From the NCBI RefSeq assembly GCF_040869035.1, contig NZ_CP162100.1, positions 2,232,001 through 2,296,000 of the forward strand: DNA of 64,000 nt, given 5' to 3'. The notes beneath the pieces were generated by a model that was not told the DNA's origin, did no database searches, and saw only the letters and a program-made list of their open reading frames with translations. Made by a program: the position numbers and the translations under genes. This document shows, piece by piece, positions 33,766 to 43,677 of this stretch. Numbering within the stretch: the stretch's first letter is position 1; every line of letters starts with the position of its first letter. This stretch comes from Vibrio sp. NTOU-M3 (GTDB taxonomy: Bacteria; Pseudomonadota; Gammaproteobacteria; Enterobacterales; Vibrionaceae).

Positions 33766-34176
33766 CTACCTTAGCTTTTTGATGCGCTCAGTCTGACTGA
33801 TCACGTCAGTGAGACGAATACCAAACTTATCGTTAACCACCACCACTTCACCATGAGCGATTAAGGTGCCATTAACTAACACGTCTAACGACTCACCTGC
33901 TAGGCGTTCCAACTCAACCACTGAGCCTTGGTTTAACTGCAATAAGTTACGAATGCTGATCTGCGAGCGCCCGACCTCCATCGAGATGGTCACAGGAATA
34001 TCGAGGATCGTATCCAGCTTACGTCTTTCGTCATCAGAAATTGGGGACGAAGTATCTTGCAACTCGTCCAACTGTGCTGACATTACTTCATCAACATCAA
34101 CCTCCGGTGCATCCGGGTCTTCTCCCAATGCGGCTGCCCATTCGTCAGCTAACTTTTGATCGTCAGTTGGTTCCAT
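33766..34176 (-). CDS. fliN: Flagellar motor switch protein FliN
   Basis: A 136-residue C-ring subunit. The C-terminal SpoA domain shows ILDIPVTISMEVGRSQISIRNLLQLNQGSVVELERLAGE, split here only for description. The N-terminal half is acidic and variable. It works with FliM and FliG to set rotation direction and supports export through FliH. Confidence 0.96.
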   Translation of the reverse strand: MEPTDDQKLADEWAAALGEDPDAPEVDVDEVMSAQLDELQDTSSPISDDERRKLDTILDIPVTISMEVGRSQISIRNLLQLNQGSVVELERLAGESLDVLVNGTLIAHGEVVVVNDKFGIRLTDVISQTERIKKLR

Positions 34177-34206
34177 CTTGTAATCCTACCTTTGTTGCGT
34201 TTGGCG

Positions 34207-35256
34207 TTAATCTTCGATCTCGCCTGCATCTTCTTCTAATTCTGATATAACATCTTTGCCTAAGAAGGCGATGTCAGTTTTCACCACATCTGGGCGTTTA
34301 ATCTTCTCTGATACTTGCACTGCCAAGTTTTCGCCAGAGCGACCCATCTTCACACGGAAAGTCGGCAGCTCTTCAACAAACATAACAGCGTGTTCTGGCA
34401 TGGTGATGGGAATGATGTCTCCGGGCTGAAGCTCCATCAAATCACGCAATGAAATATCTTGTTCCAGTAAATTGACACGAAAGTTCACCGGCACATCCAT
34501 GATCTCTTCACGCAGTGCACTACTCCAGCGAACATCCGTTTCCATCTTATCGGACTGAACACCCGCATCGAGTAACTCACGAATCGGCTCAACCATCGAG
34601 TAAGGCATCACGACATGGAAGTCGCCACCGCCACCATCCACTTCAATATGGAATGAGCTCACCACAATCACTTCTGTTGGGCTAACAATGTTTGCCATGC
34701 TTGGGTTTACTTCGGAGTCAAGATATTCAAACTCAACACCCATGACAGGTGACCAAGCTTCTTTGTAGTCTTCAAAAACAATCTTTAATAGTAATTGAAC
34801 AATTCGACGTTCCGTTGGGGTAAATTCACGCCCTTCAATTCGCGCATGAAAACGACCATCACCACCAAAAAAGTTCTCTACTAGGATAAATACCAACCTC
34901 GCTTCCATGGTAATAAGTGCAGTCCCTTTAAGAGGACGGAAACGCACCATGTTCAGGCTGGTCGGTACATACAAGGTATTTTGGTATTCGCCAAACTTCA
35001 TCATCTGGACACCGTTGATCGACACTTCTGCCGTTTTTCTCAACATATTGAACAGACTGATTCGCATATGACGTGCAAAACGCTCATTAATTAACTCAAG
35101 CGTTGGCATTCGACCACGGACAATGCGGTCTTGCGAGGAAAAGTCAAAATCCACCGCACTTGTATCGACGGGGGAGGAATCTTCCTCTACCTCGTCGACA
35201 TCATCAACGCCATGAAGCAACGCATCGATTTCATCTTGGCTTAATAGATCGGTCAC
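34207..35256 (-). CDS. fliM: Flagellar motor switch protein FliM
   Basis: A 349-residue C-ring protein that binds phospho-CheY. The N-terminal MTDLLSQDEIDALL is the CheY-P binding peptide, the middle domain carries the FliG contact region, and the C-terminal SpoA domain resembles FliN. The gene sits 8 bases after fliL and 30 bases before fliN. Confidence 0.97.
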   Translation of the reverse strand: MTDLLSQDEIDALLHGVDDVDEVEEDSSPVDTSAVDFDFSSQDRIVRGRMPTLELINERFARHMRISLFNMLRKTAEVSINGVQMMKFGEYQNTLYVPTSLNMVRFRPLKGTALITMEARLVFILVENFFGGDGRFHARIEGREFTPTERRIVQLLLKIVFEDYKEAWSPVMGVEFEYLDSEVNPSMANIVSPTEVIVVSSFHIEVDGGGGDFHVVMPYSMVEPIRELLDAGVQSDKMETDVRWSSALREEIMDVPVNFRVNLLEQDISLRDLMELQPGDIIPITMPEHAVMFVEELPTFRVKMGRSGENLAVQVSEKIKRPDVVKTDIAFLGKDVISELEEDAGEIED

Positions 35257-35263
35257 TCTTCAC

Positions 35264-35758
35264 CTACTGAATTACAAAATCCGTAAATAGAACACGTTCT
35301 ATCACCGGATTACCTATCGCACGATTTAGTGCAGCTTTAATGTCTTCTGTTGCTTTATCACGTAGCTCAACACGCCCATTGGTGGTTCGCAATTGTTCTA
35401 CAGTGGCTGAAGCAAAGGTACTTATCAATGAGCTTTCGATAAGTGGCGAGTGGTATTTGGCAAGGTTTTCATTGTCAATGCCACGCACCATTAGCTGGAC
35501 TTTGATTTGAACCATGCGGTTTCGCTTATCCCCTGTCACATTAAACAGGAAAGGTTGTGCAAGGTTCACATAGGAAACTGGATCCGTAGGTGCCATCACT
35601 TCCTGTTCGGCAACTTGCTGTTCATCTGCTGCCTCATCTGATCCCATTAAGAAAAATGCGGCTCCACCACCACCTAATAAAAGAACAACGACAGCAATAA
35701 TGATAATTAGAAGCTTACTTTTCCCTTGCGGCGCTTCCGGTTCCATGTCTTCGGCCAT
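35264..35758 (-). CDS. fliL: Flagellar basal body-associated protein FliL
   Basis: A 164-residue bitopic protein with a short charged N terminus, one membrane helix (about 16-37, LLIIIIAVVVLLLGGGGAAFF) and a periplasmic stomatin-like domain. In vibrios FliL surrounds the stator and supports motor function. It is 36 bases after fliK. Confidence 0.95.
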   Translation of the reverse strand: MAEDMEPEAPQGKSKLLIIIIAVVVLLLGGGGAAFFLMGSDEAADEQQVAEQEVMAPTDPVSYVNLAQPFLFNVTGDKRNRMVQIKVQLMVRGIDNENLAKYHSPLIESSLISTFASATVEQLRTTNGRVELRDKATEDIKAALNRAIGNPVIERVLFTDFVIQ

Positions 35759-35794
35759 AACTAACTTTCTCTATTTGTTTCATTTTTTTATAGT

Positions 35795-37756
35795 TTAAGC
35801 GTAATAACTGATTCCATCACGCTTTGAGCTGACATTCAAATCAAGTTTGACGTCTGGTTCAAGATTTTCATCGCCACTAAACGATTGATTGCCGCCACCT
35901 TGACCGCTTTCCCCCTGATTACCAGCAGCATATCGGTTTTGTTGCCCTGAAGATTGTTGCTGAACTGAGGTGTCCCCCAATTGGACTCCCTGCTGAGCAA
36001 GCATCTCACGCAGCCTCGGCATCGATTGTTCAATGATGTCACGAGCTTGCTGGTTGGCGACCGTAAAATGAACCGCCGCACCATCTCCATTCATATTCAT
36101 TCGAATCTGTAAGCGACCAAGTTCTGGTGGGTCTAAACGAATATCGATGTTCTTTAAGTTCTTAGACATCATCATCTGCACTCGCTCAGCGACCTGATCA
36201 CTCGCCATTTCACGATTTAACTGCATCGGTGTCTGAGCAACCGCTTGTTCTGCTCGTGCCTGAATACTGTTACTTGTTGTTTGCTGACCCGTTAGTTGAG
36301 AGAGTTGCTGCGCCAAACCATGTTCTTGCTGGACTTGACCTATCTGCCCACCCTCTTTATGCGCTAGCTTACCAATGTTAGCTGCCGCTTTAGCTCCCAT
36401 AGCCGCTTGTAATGCAGCTTGCTCGTTTACTAATGGTGAGGTTTGCCCTGCCATCATTTGTGATACTGCATTTGTCGCGGCATGCTCAACGGGTGCAAGG
36501 TTCTGCGTTGTTATTGCGGCTTTATCGATTGCTGCAAGCTGCGCATAAGCTTGTTGATTGCTTTGCTGGTTTAATGCCGCCTGCTGTGCAACCATTTGAT
36601 TATGCTTATTTTTACCATCAAGCGCCACAGCATCATCACCATCAAGTTCTATCTTCTCATTTGAGCTACTACTCCACGGAATAGCAGTTGCAGTAACCGT
36701 TGTTGCTGCCACGGCAGGAGTAACACTTGCCGCGGCTTGCTGGATCGGTTGTGCCACTGTATTGAGAGCAGCATCAGAATGCGCCATCGCTACACTGACT
36801 TCTTCAGGCGTTGTTTCCGCAGATTCAGCATCCAATTGTTTTTGAGCTACAGGGCTCGCTACCGTGACCATATCAGGGACTTCGCTTGATTGCTCTTGCT
36901 CAGTTACCGGCGTATCCAGTTGTTGCTCAAGTGGCTTTCCCTTCTCCACTTCTGAGGTCGAGGCCATCGATACCTGTTCAACTGGCTCTCCCTCATCGAC
37001 GGGTGCCGTCGCAGGCATCACACGAACTTGCTGTTCCACCTCTTCTTCAACCTTTGAGCTTGATTCTTCAGCATTGACGACTTCTAAGTCAGATTGTTGA
37101 ACAAAGCGCTTAGCAGATTCCGGGATCACAGGTTGCTCTTTGACTTGAGCCTCTTTTGAATCTGACGCTAAATCGGATGACTCAACGCCTTCGACATCTT
37201 TCAGAGGACGTAGGGTATCGTCATCTACGTCAACCGTTTTACTGCGAGTATTCTTCGTTACGTCTTCCGTTGGAATGGCTTCATTATCAAGCTGCTGGAC
37301 ATCTTCAAGAGGCAACGCTTTGCCGTCTTTTGATTTCAGAGCCTGATTCGCTTCATTGAGCCGACCAAGTAATTCATCGCCTTCAGACATAATGTCATCA
37401 ATGTTTTCATCAACCGCTTCACTTTTGTTCTCATTCGTTAAGCGTTTAGCACTGTCAACATCGATGCTTTCGGCGTCGCCATCGGTCTCAACAGGCAAAT
37501 CTTCGCCTTCCGCCTGTGCTTGTTTGAGCAAGGCATCCGTGCTTTCTTCAGACACGTTGGTTTGAGATGCGGTATCAGCCTCAATTTTAGAGTCTTCAGA
37601 CACCTCACCTTTTGCTGTAGTTTCCCCTTTAATAAAGGCAGAAAGTTTGGCAAAAAAACCTTGTTCTTCAGTAGGTTCAGCACTAATTTCACCGCTCTCT
37701 ATCGCGACTTTACCCACTTTAGGTGTTTCCGTGGTCGGAGTTAGGTTCACGTTCAT
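35795..37756 (-). CDS. fliK: Flagellar hook-length control protein FliK
   Basis: A 653-residue molecular ruler for hook length. The long N-terminal region is low-complexity, acidic and Gln/Ser/Val-rich; the conserved Flg_hook domain is at the C terminus (NIDIRLDPPELGRLQIRMNM and on, about 535-610). It is long compared with enteric FliK, mostly due to the acidic N-terminal region. A sigma-54 promoter lies 76-91 bases upstream, so it heads the fliKLMNOPQR-flhB unit. Confidence 0.93.
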   Translation of the reverse strand: MNVNLTPTTETPKVGKVAIESGEISAEPTEEQGFFAKLSAFIKGETTAKGEVSEDSKIEADTASQTNVSEESTDALLKQAQAEGEDLPVETDGDAESIDVDSAKRLTNENKSEAVDENIDDIMSEGDELLGRLNEANQALKSKDGKALPLEDVQQLDNEAIPTEDVTKNTRSKTVDVDDDTLRPLKDVEGVESSDLASDSKEAQVKEQPVIPESAKRFVQQSDLEVVNAEESSSKVEEEVEQQVRVMPATAPVDEGEPVEQVSMASTSEVEKGKPLEQQLDTPVTEQEQSSEVPDMVTVASPVAQKQLDAESAETTPEEVSVAMAHSDAALNTVAQPIQQAAASVTPAVAATTVTATAIPWSSSSNEKIELDGDDAVALDGKNKHNQMVAQQAALNQQSNQQAYAQLAAIDKAAITTQNLAPVEHAATNAVSQMMAGQTSPLVNEQAALQAAMGAKAAANIGKLAHKEGGQIGQVQQEHGLAQQLSQLTGQQTTSNSIQARAEQAVAQTPMQLNREMASDQVAERVQMMMSKNLKNIDIRLDPPELGRLQIRMNMNGDGAAVHFTVANQQARDIIEQSMPRLREMLAQQGVQLGDTSVQQQSSGQQNRYAAGNQGESGQGGGNQSFSGDENLEPDVKLDLNVSSKRDGISYYA

Positions 37757-37831
37757 AAAGGCTACTCACTTAATGGAGTTGACGGATAATCCGTATCTTC
37801 AACTTAGTTGCACAATAATATGAGTAGCAAC

Positions 37832-37847
37832 TGCAAAATACGCGCCA
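37832..37847 (-). promoter_or_regulatory. Sigma-54 promoter of the fliK operon
   Basis: On the minus strand: TGGCGC-GTATT-TTGCA, agreeing with TGGCAC-N5-TTGCA at all positions but one, with the required GG-N10-GC spacing. It lies between fliJ and fliK. Confidence 0.87.
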
Positions 37848-37866
37848 ATGTCAGCGGTCGTGACGA

Positions 37867-38307
37867 TCACACAGATCGGCGACGTGAGAACTGTAATGTG
37901 GAAAACTCATCCAACTGTTTTTGTTCTCTTTGTTCCTGTAACCGCTGTTTCTCTGTCTTTTTTTTGTCGATCAGCCATTCGTAAGAACGGCGCTGCTTGC
38001 GTGTCTCAAGCCAATTTTGTTCACAAGACTCGACCTGCTGTTGAAAGTGGGATTCGGCTTGTTTCTGCTTAGAAAGTGTTTCGTCGAGCGTGGTAAGAAA
38101 TCGATTCAAATGGGTATATTGACTGGCAGTCAGGCCATTTTTTCCTCGGTCAACCAATTGCTGGCAGTAGTCGAGGCGGTACTGTTCAATCTGCTGCAAT
38201 TGTTGGTAATAACCATCAAGTTCCGTACGCGCTTTATTGAGCGCAACTACCGCTTGATTCTCACGCTCTTTAGATTGCTCTAACAAAAACTCTAATGCAT
38301 TTTCCAC
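37867..38307 (-). CDS. fliJ: Flagellar export chaperone FliJ
   Basis: A 146-residue almost entirely coiled-coil protein that couples FliI ATPase activity to the export gate. Sequence is rich in Glu, Gln and Arg with heptad-like pattern throughout. Start chosen as annotated; it is 6 bases after fliI. The gene ends just before the fliK promoter. Confidence 0.93.
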   Translation of the reverse strand: MENALEFLLEQSKERENQAVVALNKARTELDGYYQQLQQIEQYRLDYCQQLVDRGKNGLTASQYTHLNRFLTTLDETLSKQKQAESHFQQQVESCEQNWLETRKQRRSYEWLIDKKKTEKQRLQEQREQKQLDEFSTLQFSRRRSV

Positions 38308-38313
38308 GTGCTA

Positions 38314-39636
38314 TTACTCACCTTTCAGTAAACGACCGAGCATATTGACACACATATCGTAAGGGACACTTTCTTTCATACTTTGTTGTAAGAAACCATC
38401 CAATTGCGGCTTCAAGGTAAAGGCACTATCAATGGCCGGATCGGAACCGGGTTTGTAAGCGCCAATTGAAACCAAATCTTGGTTCTTACGACAAACCGAC
38501 AAGACTTGTCGCACGGCTTTGGACATCAGGACGTGCTCGTCGGTCGTAATTTGCGGCATTACACGGCTCACAGATTTCTCTACATCAATCGCAGGGTAAT
38601 GTCCGGCATCTGCCATTTCACGCGAGAGTACAATATGGCCATCCAAAATTGCACGAGAAGCATCGGCAATCGGATCTTGTAAATCATCCCCTTCCGTTAA
38701 TACGGTGAAAAATGCAGTGATCGAACCTTGCTCTGGGCTACCATTACCTGCCCGCTCAACCAGTGCGGGCAGTTTGGCAAATACAGAAGGTGGATAGCCT
38801 TTTGTCGCTGGCGGTTCGCCAACAGAAAGCGCAATTTCACGTTGCGCTTGGGCAAAACGGGTCAGTGAATCCATCAACAGTAAGACGTCTAAGCCTTGTT
38901 CGCGAAAGTATTCGGCAATCGTCAATGCGGTTTGACAACCTTTCAAACGCATTAAAGGTGAAGAGTCAGCCGGAGCGGCCACTACGACAGAACGTTGACG
39001 GCCGTCCACTCCCAAAATTTCTTCAATAAACTCTTTTACTTCTCGTCCACGTTCACCAATTAGGCCAACCACAACCACTTGTGCTGTTGTCCCTCGGGTC
39101 ATCATGCCAAGCGTGACCGATTTACCGACACCAGAACCAGCAAAAAGGCCAATACGCTGTCCTTTGCCGACGGTAAGTAGACCATTAATCGCTTTGATCC
39201 CGACATCTAGAGGTTCTGAGATAGGTTTACGTGCAAGCGGGTTGATTGGCTCGGCATTAAAGGAAGCACGTTTTTCAGTGTAGATAGGACCAAGTCCATC
39301 GAGCGGATTACCCACGCCATCAATAACACGGCCAAGCAATTCCATACCAACAGGAAGACCCGTTTCACTGGTAAGTGGTGTAACTTTGGCGCCTGGAAGG
39401 ACACCAGTAATTTGCTCTGATGGCATAAGGAATAGGTTTTCACCGGAGAAACCAACAACTTCAGCTTCTGTTTCTCCGTGCATGGTTTCAACTTTACACA
39501 AACTACCAATTGGCGCACGACAACCTGTTGCCTCGAGTGTTAAACCCACGACACGGACCAGCTTTCCCGAAGCGACCGGACGACAAGTCAGTCCTTCCGT
39601 TTTGTACTGTCCAAGTCGCTCTGCCAGCGCCAGCAT
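38314..39636 (-). CDS. fliI: Flagellar export ATPase FliI
   Basis: A 440-residue ATPase of the F1-beta-like family. Walker A is [13 protein letters not shown] and Walker B is [16 protein letters not shown]; the [10 protein letters not shown] catalytic segment is intact. The fliH stop overlaps the fliI start by one base. The gene belongs to fliEFGHIJ. Confidence 0.97.
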   Translation of the reverse strand: MLALAERLGQYKTEGLTCRPVASGKLVRVVGLTLEATGCRAPIGSLCKVETMHGETEAEVVGFSGENLFLMPSEQITGVLPGAKVTPLTSETGLPVGMELLGRVIDGVGNPLDGLGPIYTEKRASFNAEPINPLARKPISEPLDVGIKAINGLLTVGKGQRIGLFAGSGVGKSVTLGMMTRGTTAQVVVVGLIGERGREVKEFIEEILGVDGRQRSVVVAAPADSSPLMRLKGCQTALTIAEYFREQGLDVLLLMDSLTRFAQAQREIALSVGEPPATKGYPPSVFAKLPALVERAGNGSPEQGSITAFFTVLTEGDDLQDPIADASRAILDGHIVLSREMADAGHYPAIDVEKSVSRVMPQITTDEHVLMSKAVRQVLSVCRKNQDLVSIGAYKPGSDPAIDSAFTLKPQLDGFLQQSMKESVPYDMCVNMLGRLLKGE

Positions 39637-40439
39637 TACTCACCACCTTGATGGCGATTAACACCACAAAACGTCTGGATAACGCTACGTATGCGATCTT
39701 CCATACGATAATTAACGCTCGACTCACCCGCTTCAATCTGAACGTCACCGCGATTTAGCGCAGGCTCGCTAAGCAACGTCCAGTTGCGGAAATCCAATTC
39801 TTTTTCACCGTATGCAGAGCGAATGATCTCCACATCGTCAGGATGCAGTTTTAAGGTGATCGCGTGGCCTGAAATCGGTAATGACTCTACTGATTCTTTG
39901 ATGGTATCTAATATGATCTGAGGGTTGGTTTGAACTTCAACATGCACCACTTCTTTCACCAGCGTCAGCACCATCTCAACCAACTGTTTTTCAACTTGAG
40001 CATTCATCAACTCAAGCGGTTGAGCAAACTGATTTGCTAACCCCACGAAGGTTTCAACTTGTTGTTGAATAAATTCTTGCCCTGCTGCAACGCCTTCCAG
40101 TTTCCCGGCTTCAAGCCCTTCTTGATGACCTTCCGAGTAACCTTGTTCTTTGCCTTTATCGTAACCTTGCTTAAAACCGGCTTCTTGACCTTGGTGTAAA
40201 CCTTCCTGATACGCTTGTTGCTTGATCAGTTCAATTTCTTCTTCTGTCAGTTCGGTCGGAACTTCTTCAACAGGTTCTTCAAAGTCAGGCATCCAACTTG
40301 GGTCATAATTGAGGGCTGTTTCTTTGGCCTGCTGATGGATTTCTTTGCCGTAGTCAGGCAAGCCCCAGCGCGTAGGCTGTTGCTCAACTATTTCATCGTC
40401 TGATAAACGTAAAAAACCACGCTTTCTTTCACCTGACAT
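39636..40439 (-). CDS. fliH: Flagellar assembly protein FliH
   Basis: A 267-residue FliI regulator that tethers the ATPase to the C ring. The central region carries the GxxxG-like repeats typical of FliH ([20 protein letters not shown]), followed by a conserved C-terminal FliI-binding domain ([20 protein letters not shown]). The start is 26 bases after the fliG stop. Confidence 0.95.
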   Translation of the reverse strand: MSGERKRGFLRLSDDEIVEQQPTRWGLPDYGKEIHQQAKETALNYDPSWMPDFEEPVEEVPTELTEEEIELIKQQAYQEGLHQGQEAGFKQGYDKGKEQGYSEGHQEGLEAGKLEGVAAGQEFIQQQVETFVGLANQFAQPLELMNAQVEKQLVEMVLTLVKEVVHVEVQTNPQIILDTIKESVESLPISGHAITLKLHPDDVEIIRSAYGEKELDFRNWTLLSEPALNRGDVQIEAGESSVNYRMEDRIRSVIQTFCGVNRHQGGE

Positions 40440-40465
40440 TGAATTTCAACTCTCTATTAACTGCA

Positions 40466-41521
40466 TTACAAGAATTCGTCTGCACCACCAGACAACATCA
40501 ACTCACCAGCATCAGCCATGCGTCGTGCAATGGCCAATACTTCTTTCTGAGCAGCTTCCACATCCGAAACTTTAATCGGTGGCATCGCTTCGAGATCATC
40601 ACGCATCATCTCAGCTGCACGCTTAGACATGTTCTTGAAGACTTTATCTCGCAATGGATCATCAGCGCCTTTAAGGGCTTTCTGCAGTACATCTTGAGGC
40701 ACATCACGCAGCAATTTCTGAATACCACCGTCGTCCACTTCGATAAGGTTTTCGAACACAAACATGAGATCTTGAATTTGAGTGGCCATGTCTTCGTCCT
40801 GATCGCGAATTTGCTCCATCAGGACGCCTTCCATGTTGTTGTCCATGTAGTTCATGATTTCGGCAGCAGCTTTTAGGCCACCAATTTTGGCGGCTTGTGC
40901 ACCAGCTTGACCGGCAAACTGCTTCTCCATGATTTCATTCAATTCAGCAAGAGCTGAAGGTTGAACTTCTTCTAGGTTTGCAATACGCATTACCAAATCG
41001 AGACGGTCACGTTCAGCAAACTGAGTAAGAATTTCAGCAGACTGATCAGGCTCTAGATACGACAATACAATGGTTTGGATCTGAGGATGCTCGTTAATAA
41101 TGATGCTGGCAACCTGACGTGGGTCCATCCATTTCAATGAGTCTAAGCCCTTCGAGCCAGTACCCAACAAGATCTGGTCAACAAGGTTGTTTGCTTTATC
41201 TTCACCCAGCGCCGCCACTAAGGCATTACGCATGAAGTCTTCGCTGCCCATACCAATGTTGGTGTATTTCTGAATGTCTTCTAGAAAAGCTCGATGAACG
41301 GCACCAACCTTTTCTTGACTTAAATCTGCTGCGCGAGCCATGGCACTACCTACTCGCTGCACCTGTTTTGGTTCTAAATGGCGAATGATACCCGCTGCAT
41401 CTTCTTCATTAAGACTAAGAAGCAGAATTGCAGCACGTTCTTCACCCGGGATCGCTGATATATCCACGGCGTTCTCTACATCCTCACCGCTCTCTCCCTG
41501 AGGTACTATTTCATTAGGCAT
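40466..41521 (-). CDS. fliG: Flagellar motor switch protein FliG
   Basis: A 351-residue rotor protein that contacts the stator and FliM. The conserved middle and C-terminal armadillo-like regions are visible, with DPRQVASIIINEHPQ and DLMFVFENLIEVDD, and the C-terminal charged residues for torque. The start overlaps the fliF end by 8 bases. Confidence 0.97.
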   Translation of the reverse strand: MPNEIVPQGESGEDVENAVDISAIPGEERAAILLLSLNEEDAAGIIRHLEPKQVQRVGSAMARAADLSQEKVGAVHRAFLEDIQKYTNIGMGSEDFMRNALVAALGEDKANNLVDQILLGTGSKGLDSLKWMDPRQVASIIINEHPQIQTIVLSYLEPDQSAEILTQFAERDRLDLVMRIANLEEVQPSALAELNEIMEKQFAGQAGAQAAKIGGLKAAAEIMNYMDNNMEGVLMEQIRDQDEDMATQIQDLMFVFENLIEVDDGGIQKLLRDVPQDVLQKALKGADDPLRDKVFKNMSKRAAEMMRDDLEAMPPIKVSDVEAAQKEVLAIARRMADAGELMLSGGADEFL

Positions 41522-43277
41522 CTTGCATCCAATTCTTCACTACTTGTGCCGCCAGCTCTGGCTCGTTCGCAACGAGCGCACGAACCGCTTTCAGCACATC
41601 TTCATCTTTATGCAGATTTGGCAGGTCAATTGTTGAACCAAATTCAAACAGTTCACCTCCGTCCATATCTGCACCAATTAAACTGGTTTCACCATCGGCA
41701 CCAATTGGTAACCCATCCGGTCCGTAGAGTTGATCATCGTCTTCATCCGCAGCAGGGTTGAGCAGTTTCTTCATCGCAGGGCGAACAAGAACCAAAACCA
41801 CAACAATGATGACCAACGCACTGGCAAACCAACGCATCCAGTCGTTGAAGTTCGGGTGTTCCCAAATCGGTACATCTTGAACCACTTCAAGTTCAGGCTC
41901 AGCAAATTGCATACTCAGTACATTCAGCAAATCACCACGATTCTGATCAAAGCCCACCGCACCAATCAGCACCTGACGAATCGAATTCAGCTCTGCATCC
42001 GTAAGTGGGGTATAAGTCGTTTCTCCACTATCAGGATTGACTACCGCACGATTCTTAATAGCAACGGCAACCGTTTGGCGATTCACTACGCCAGACTGAC
42101 GACGTTCATGGCTGATGGTTGTGTCTAACTCAAAGTTGCGTGTCGCCTCTTTATGAACAGAGCCCTGACCAAGCAACGTGCCATCCTTCATTTGTGCCAC
42201 GTCTTGAGGTATCGATGCATCAGCAGGCGGCTGATTACTAAGCGCTCCGGGAACACCAGCAACAACATTACCGTTATTATAGTCTTCCAGCGTGTATTCA
42301 CTTCGAGTTGAAGGTGTATTCGGGTCAAACTGTTTACGAGTTTGCTCAATGGCACTGAAATCTAACTGAATATCAACTTGCGCGGTATAGTTGCCAAAAC
42401 CGAGGATAGGGATAAGTACGGAGTCAATTTTTTCACGCAAGGCTTGTTCTTGCTTGCGTTCTAGTTCATGTTCTTTGCGCCTTGCAGCAGATGCTGGGTC
42501 TTGTGAGCCAGAGCTTAGCAAACGTCCATGTTGATCCGTTACCGTGACGCGGTTTGGCTTCATGCCAGGAACCGCACTGGCCACCATATCAACAATTGAA
42601 TCTACTTCTTCTTGTTTCAGTGATGTCCCCATACTCAATGTCAAGAACACAGATGCTGATGCTTCTTGGTTATGACGTACAAAAACACTCTGTTTCGGCA
42701 AGGCCAATAAAACGCGCGCTTTGCGGACTTGCTTCATTTCTTCAATTGCTTTTGACAGCTGACGCTCACGACTGAGTTTCAAACGTTCTTGCTCTAGTCG
42801 CTGAGATACACCAAAGCCCATGTCTTGTAATAGGATTTCATCGCCAGCATTGGTTTGCTGGTTCAATCCGGCACGAACCATATTGAGTTTGAGGCTGTTG
42901 TAGTCGCTCACTGGCACCATGATGGTGTTGCCATCAAGCTTATAGTCTTGCTTTTGCTGATCAAGGTAATCTAAAACAGGGATCAGTTCTTCGGTTTCAT
43001 AGGCGCCCAATGGACGCATCTCTGGCTCTTTGACCCAGAAAAACAGCATGACGATTAACGCAACACAAATGGATATAGAAAGCACCAAGACGACTTGACG
43101 TAGCAGATCAAGATCGCCAACGGCCATATCAAATTTTGAGCTACTTTGCTCATCAATATCGGGATTTTGCGCATCCATACCAAGATCGGCATCCGAATGC
43201 GCGACCATAGCGGTATCGGTTGGCGTATCGGTTACAGCGAGGTCGGTTGATTGGTTTTGTTCAGACACAGACGTCAC
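41514..43277 (-). CDS. fliF: Flagellar MS-ring protein FliF
   Basis: A 587-residue membrane protein that builds the MS ring. It has two membrane helices (about 57-79 and 460-480), a large periplasmic region with ring-building motifs, and a C-terminal tail DLPNLHKDEDVLKAVRALV that binds FliG. Its stop lies inside the fliG start. It is 5 bases after fliE. Confidence 0.97.
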   Translation of the reverse strand: MTSVSEQNQSTDLAVTDTPTDTAMVAHSDADLGMDAQNPDIDEQSSSKFDMAVGDLDLLRQVVLVLSISICVALIVMLFFWVKEPEMRPLGAYETEELIPVLDYLDQQKQDYKLDGNTIMVPVSDYNSLKLNMVRAGLNQQTNAGDEILLQDMGFGVSQRLEQERLKLSRERQLSKAIEEMKQVRKARVLLALPKQSVFVRHNQEASASVFLTLSMGTSLKQEEVDSIVDMVASAVPGMKPNRVTVTDQHGRLLSSGSQDPASAARRKEHELERKQEQALREKIDSVLIPILGFGNYTAQVDIQLDFSAIEQTRKQFDPNTPSTRSEYTLEDYNNGNVVAGVPGALSNQPPADASIPQDVAQMKDGTLLGQGSVHKEATRNFELDTTISHERRQSGVVNRQTVAVAIKNRAVVNPDSGETTYTPLTDAELNSIRQVLIGAVGFDQNRGDLLNVLSMQFAEPELEVVQDVPIWEHPNFNDWMRWFASALVIIVVVLVLVRPAMKKLLNPAADEDDDQLYGPDGLPIGADGETSLIGADMDGGELFEFGSTIDLPNLHKDEDVLKAVRALVANEPELAAQVVKNWMQDA

Positions 43278-43282
43278 CTAAC

Positions 43283-43594
43283 TTACACTGGCATGTTCAT
43301 CAGTTCTTTGTACGATTCAACTAACTTGTTGCGTACCTGAATGGTGGCATCAAATGCCACGCTAGATTTGTTACGTGCAATCATGACATCCGACAATGAA
43401 ACATTCTCATCGCCGCGATCAAAACGCATCTGAAGGTTGCCAGACGTCTTTTGTAAACCATTGACGTTATTAATGGCATTGTTGAGCATCGCTCCAAAGT
43501 CAGCACCTACTTTCTGCCCAGTCGCTGCTGGCTTTGAATTTGCAGCTTCAAGCATCATTGCTTGCATTTCGCCTTGTAATCCATCAATTCTCAT
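43283..43594 (-). CDS. fliE: Flagellar hook-basal body protein FliE
   Basis: A 103-residue rod-junction protein that links the MS ring to the rod. I chose the ATG at 43594 (MRIDGLQGEMQAMML) over a TTG 30 bases upstream because GAGG lies about five bases before it. The C-terminal SDVMIARNKSSVAFDATIQVRNKLV is conserved. It heads fliEFGHIJ and has a sigma-54 promoter upstream. Confidence 0.93.
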   Translation of the reverse strand: MRIDGLQGEMQAMMLEAANSKPAATGQKVGADFGAMLNNAINNVNGLQKTSGNLQMRFDRGDENVSLSDVMIARNKSSVAFDATIQVRNKLVESYKELMNMPV

Positions 43595-43646
43595 CGCTAC
43601 CTCAGATGTCAACTCTTTGACCAAACGTTAGTTATAAACATGACGC

Positions 43647-43662
43647 TGCAAAGAGCATGCCA
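43647..43662 (-). promoter_or_regulatory. Sigma-54 promoter of the fliE operon
   Basis: Minus strand TGGCAT-GCTCT-TTGCA, one change from TGGCAC-N5-TTGCA, with GG-N10-GC spacing. It lies between flrC and fliE and is the likely FlrC-dependent promoter. Confidence 0.9.
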
Positions 43663-43677
43663 TTTCATACGTTAGAA

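Noticed and set aside
38763..39029. Plus-strand ORFs opposite fliI and fliH
   Set aside because: Shadows of well-supported genes, with no conservation signals of their own.
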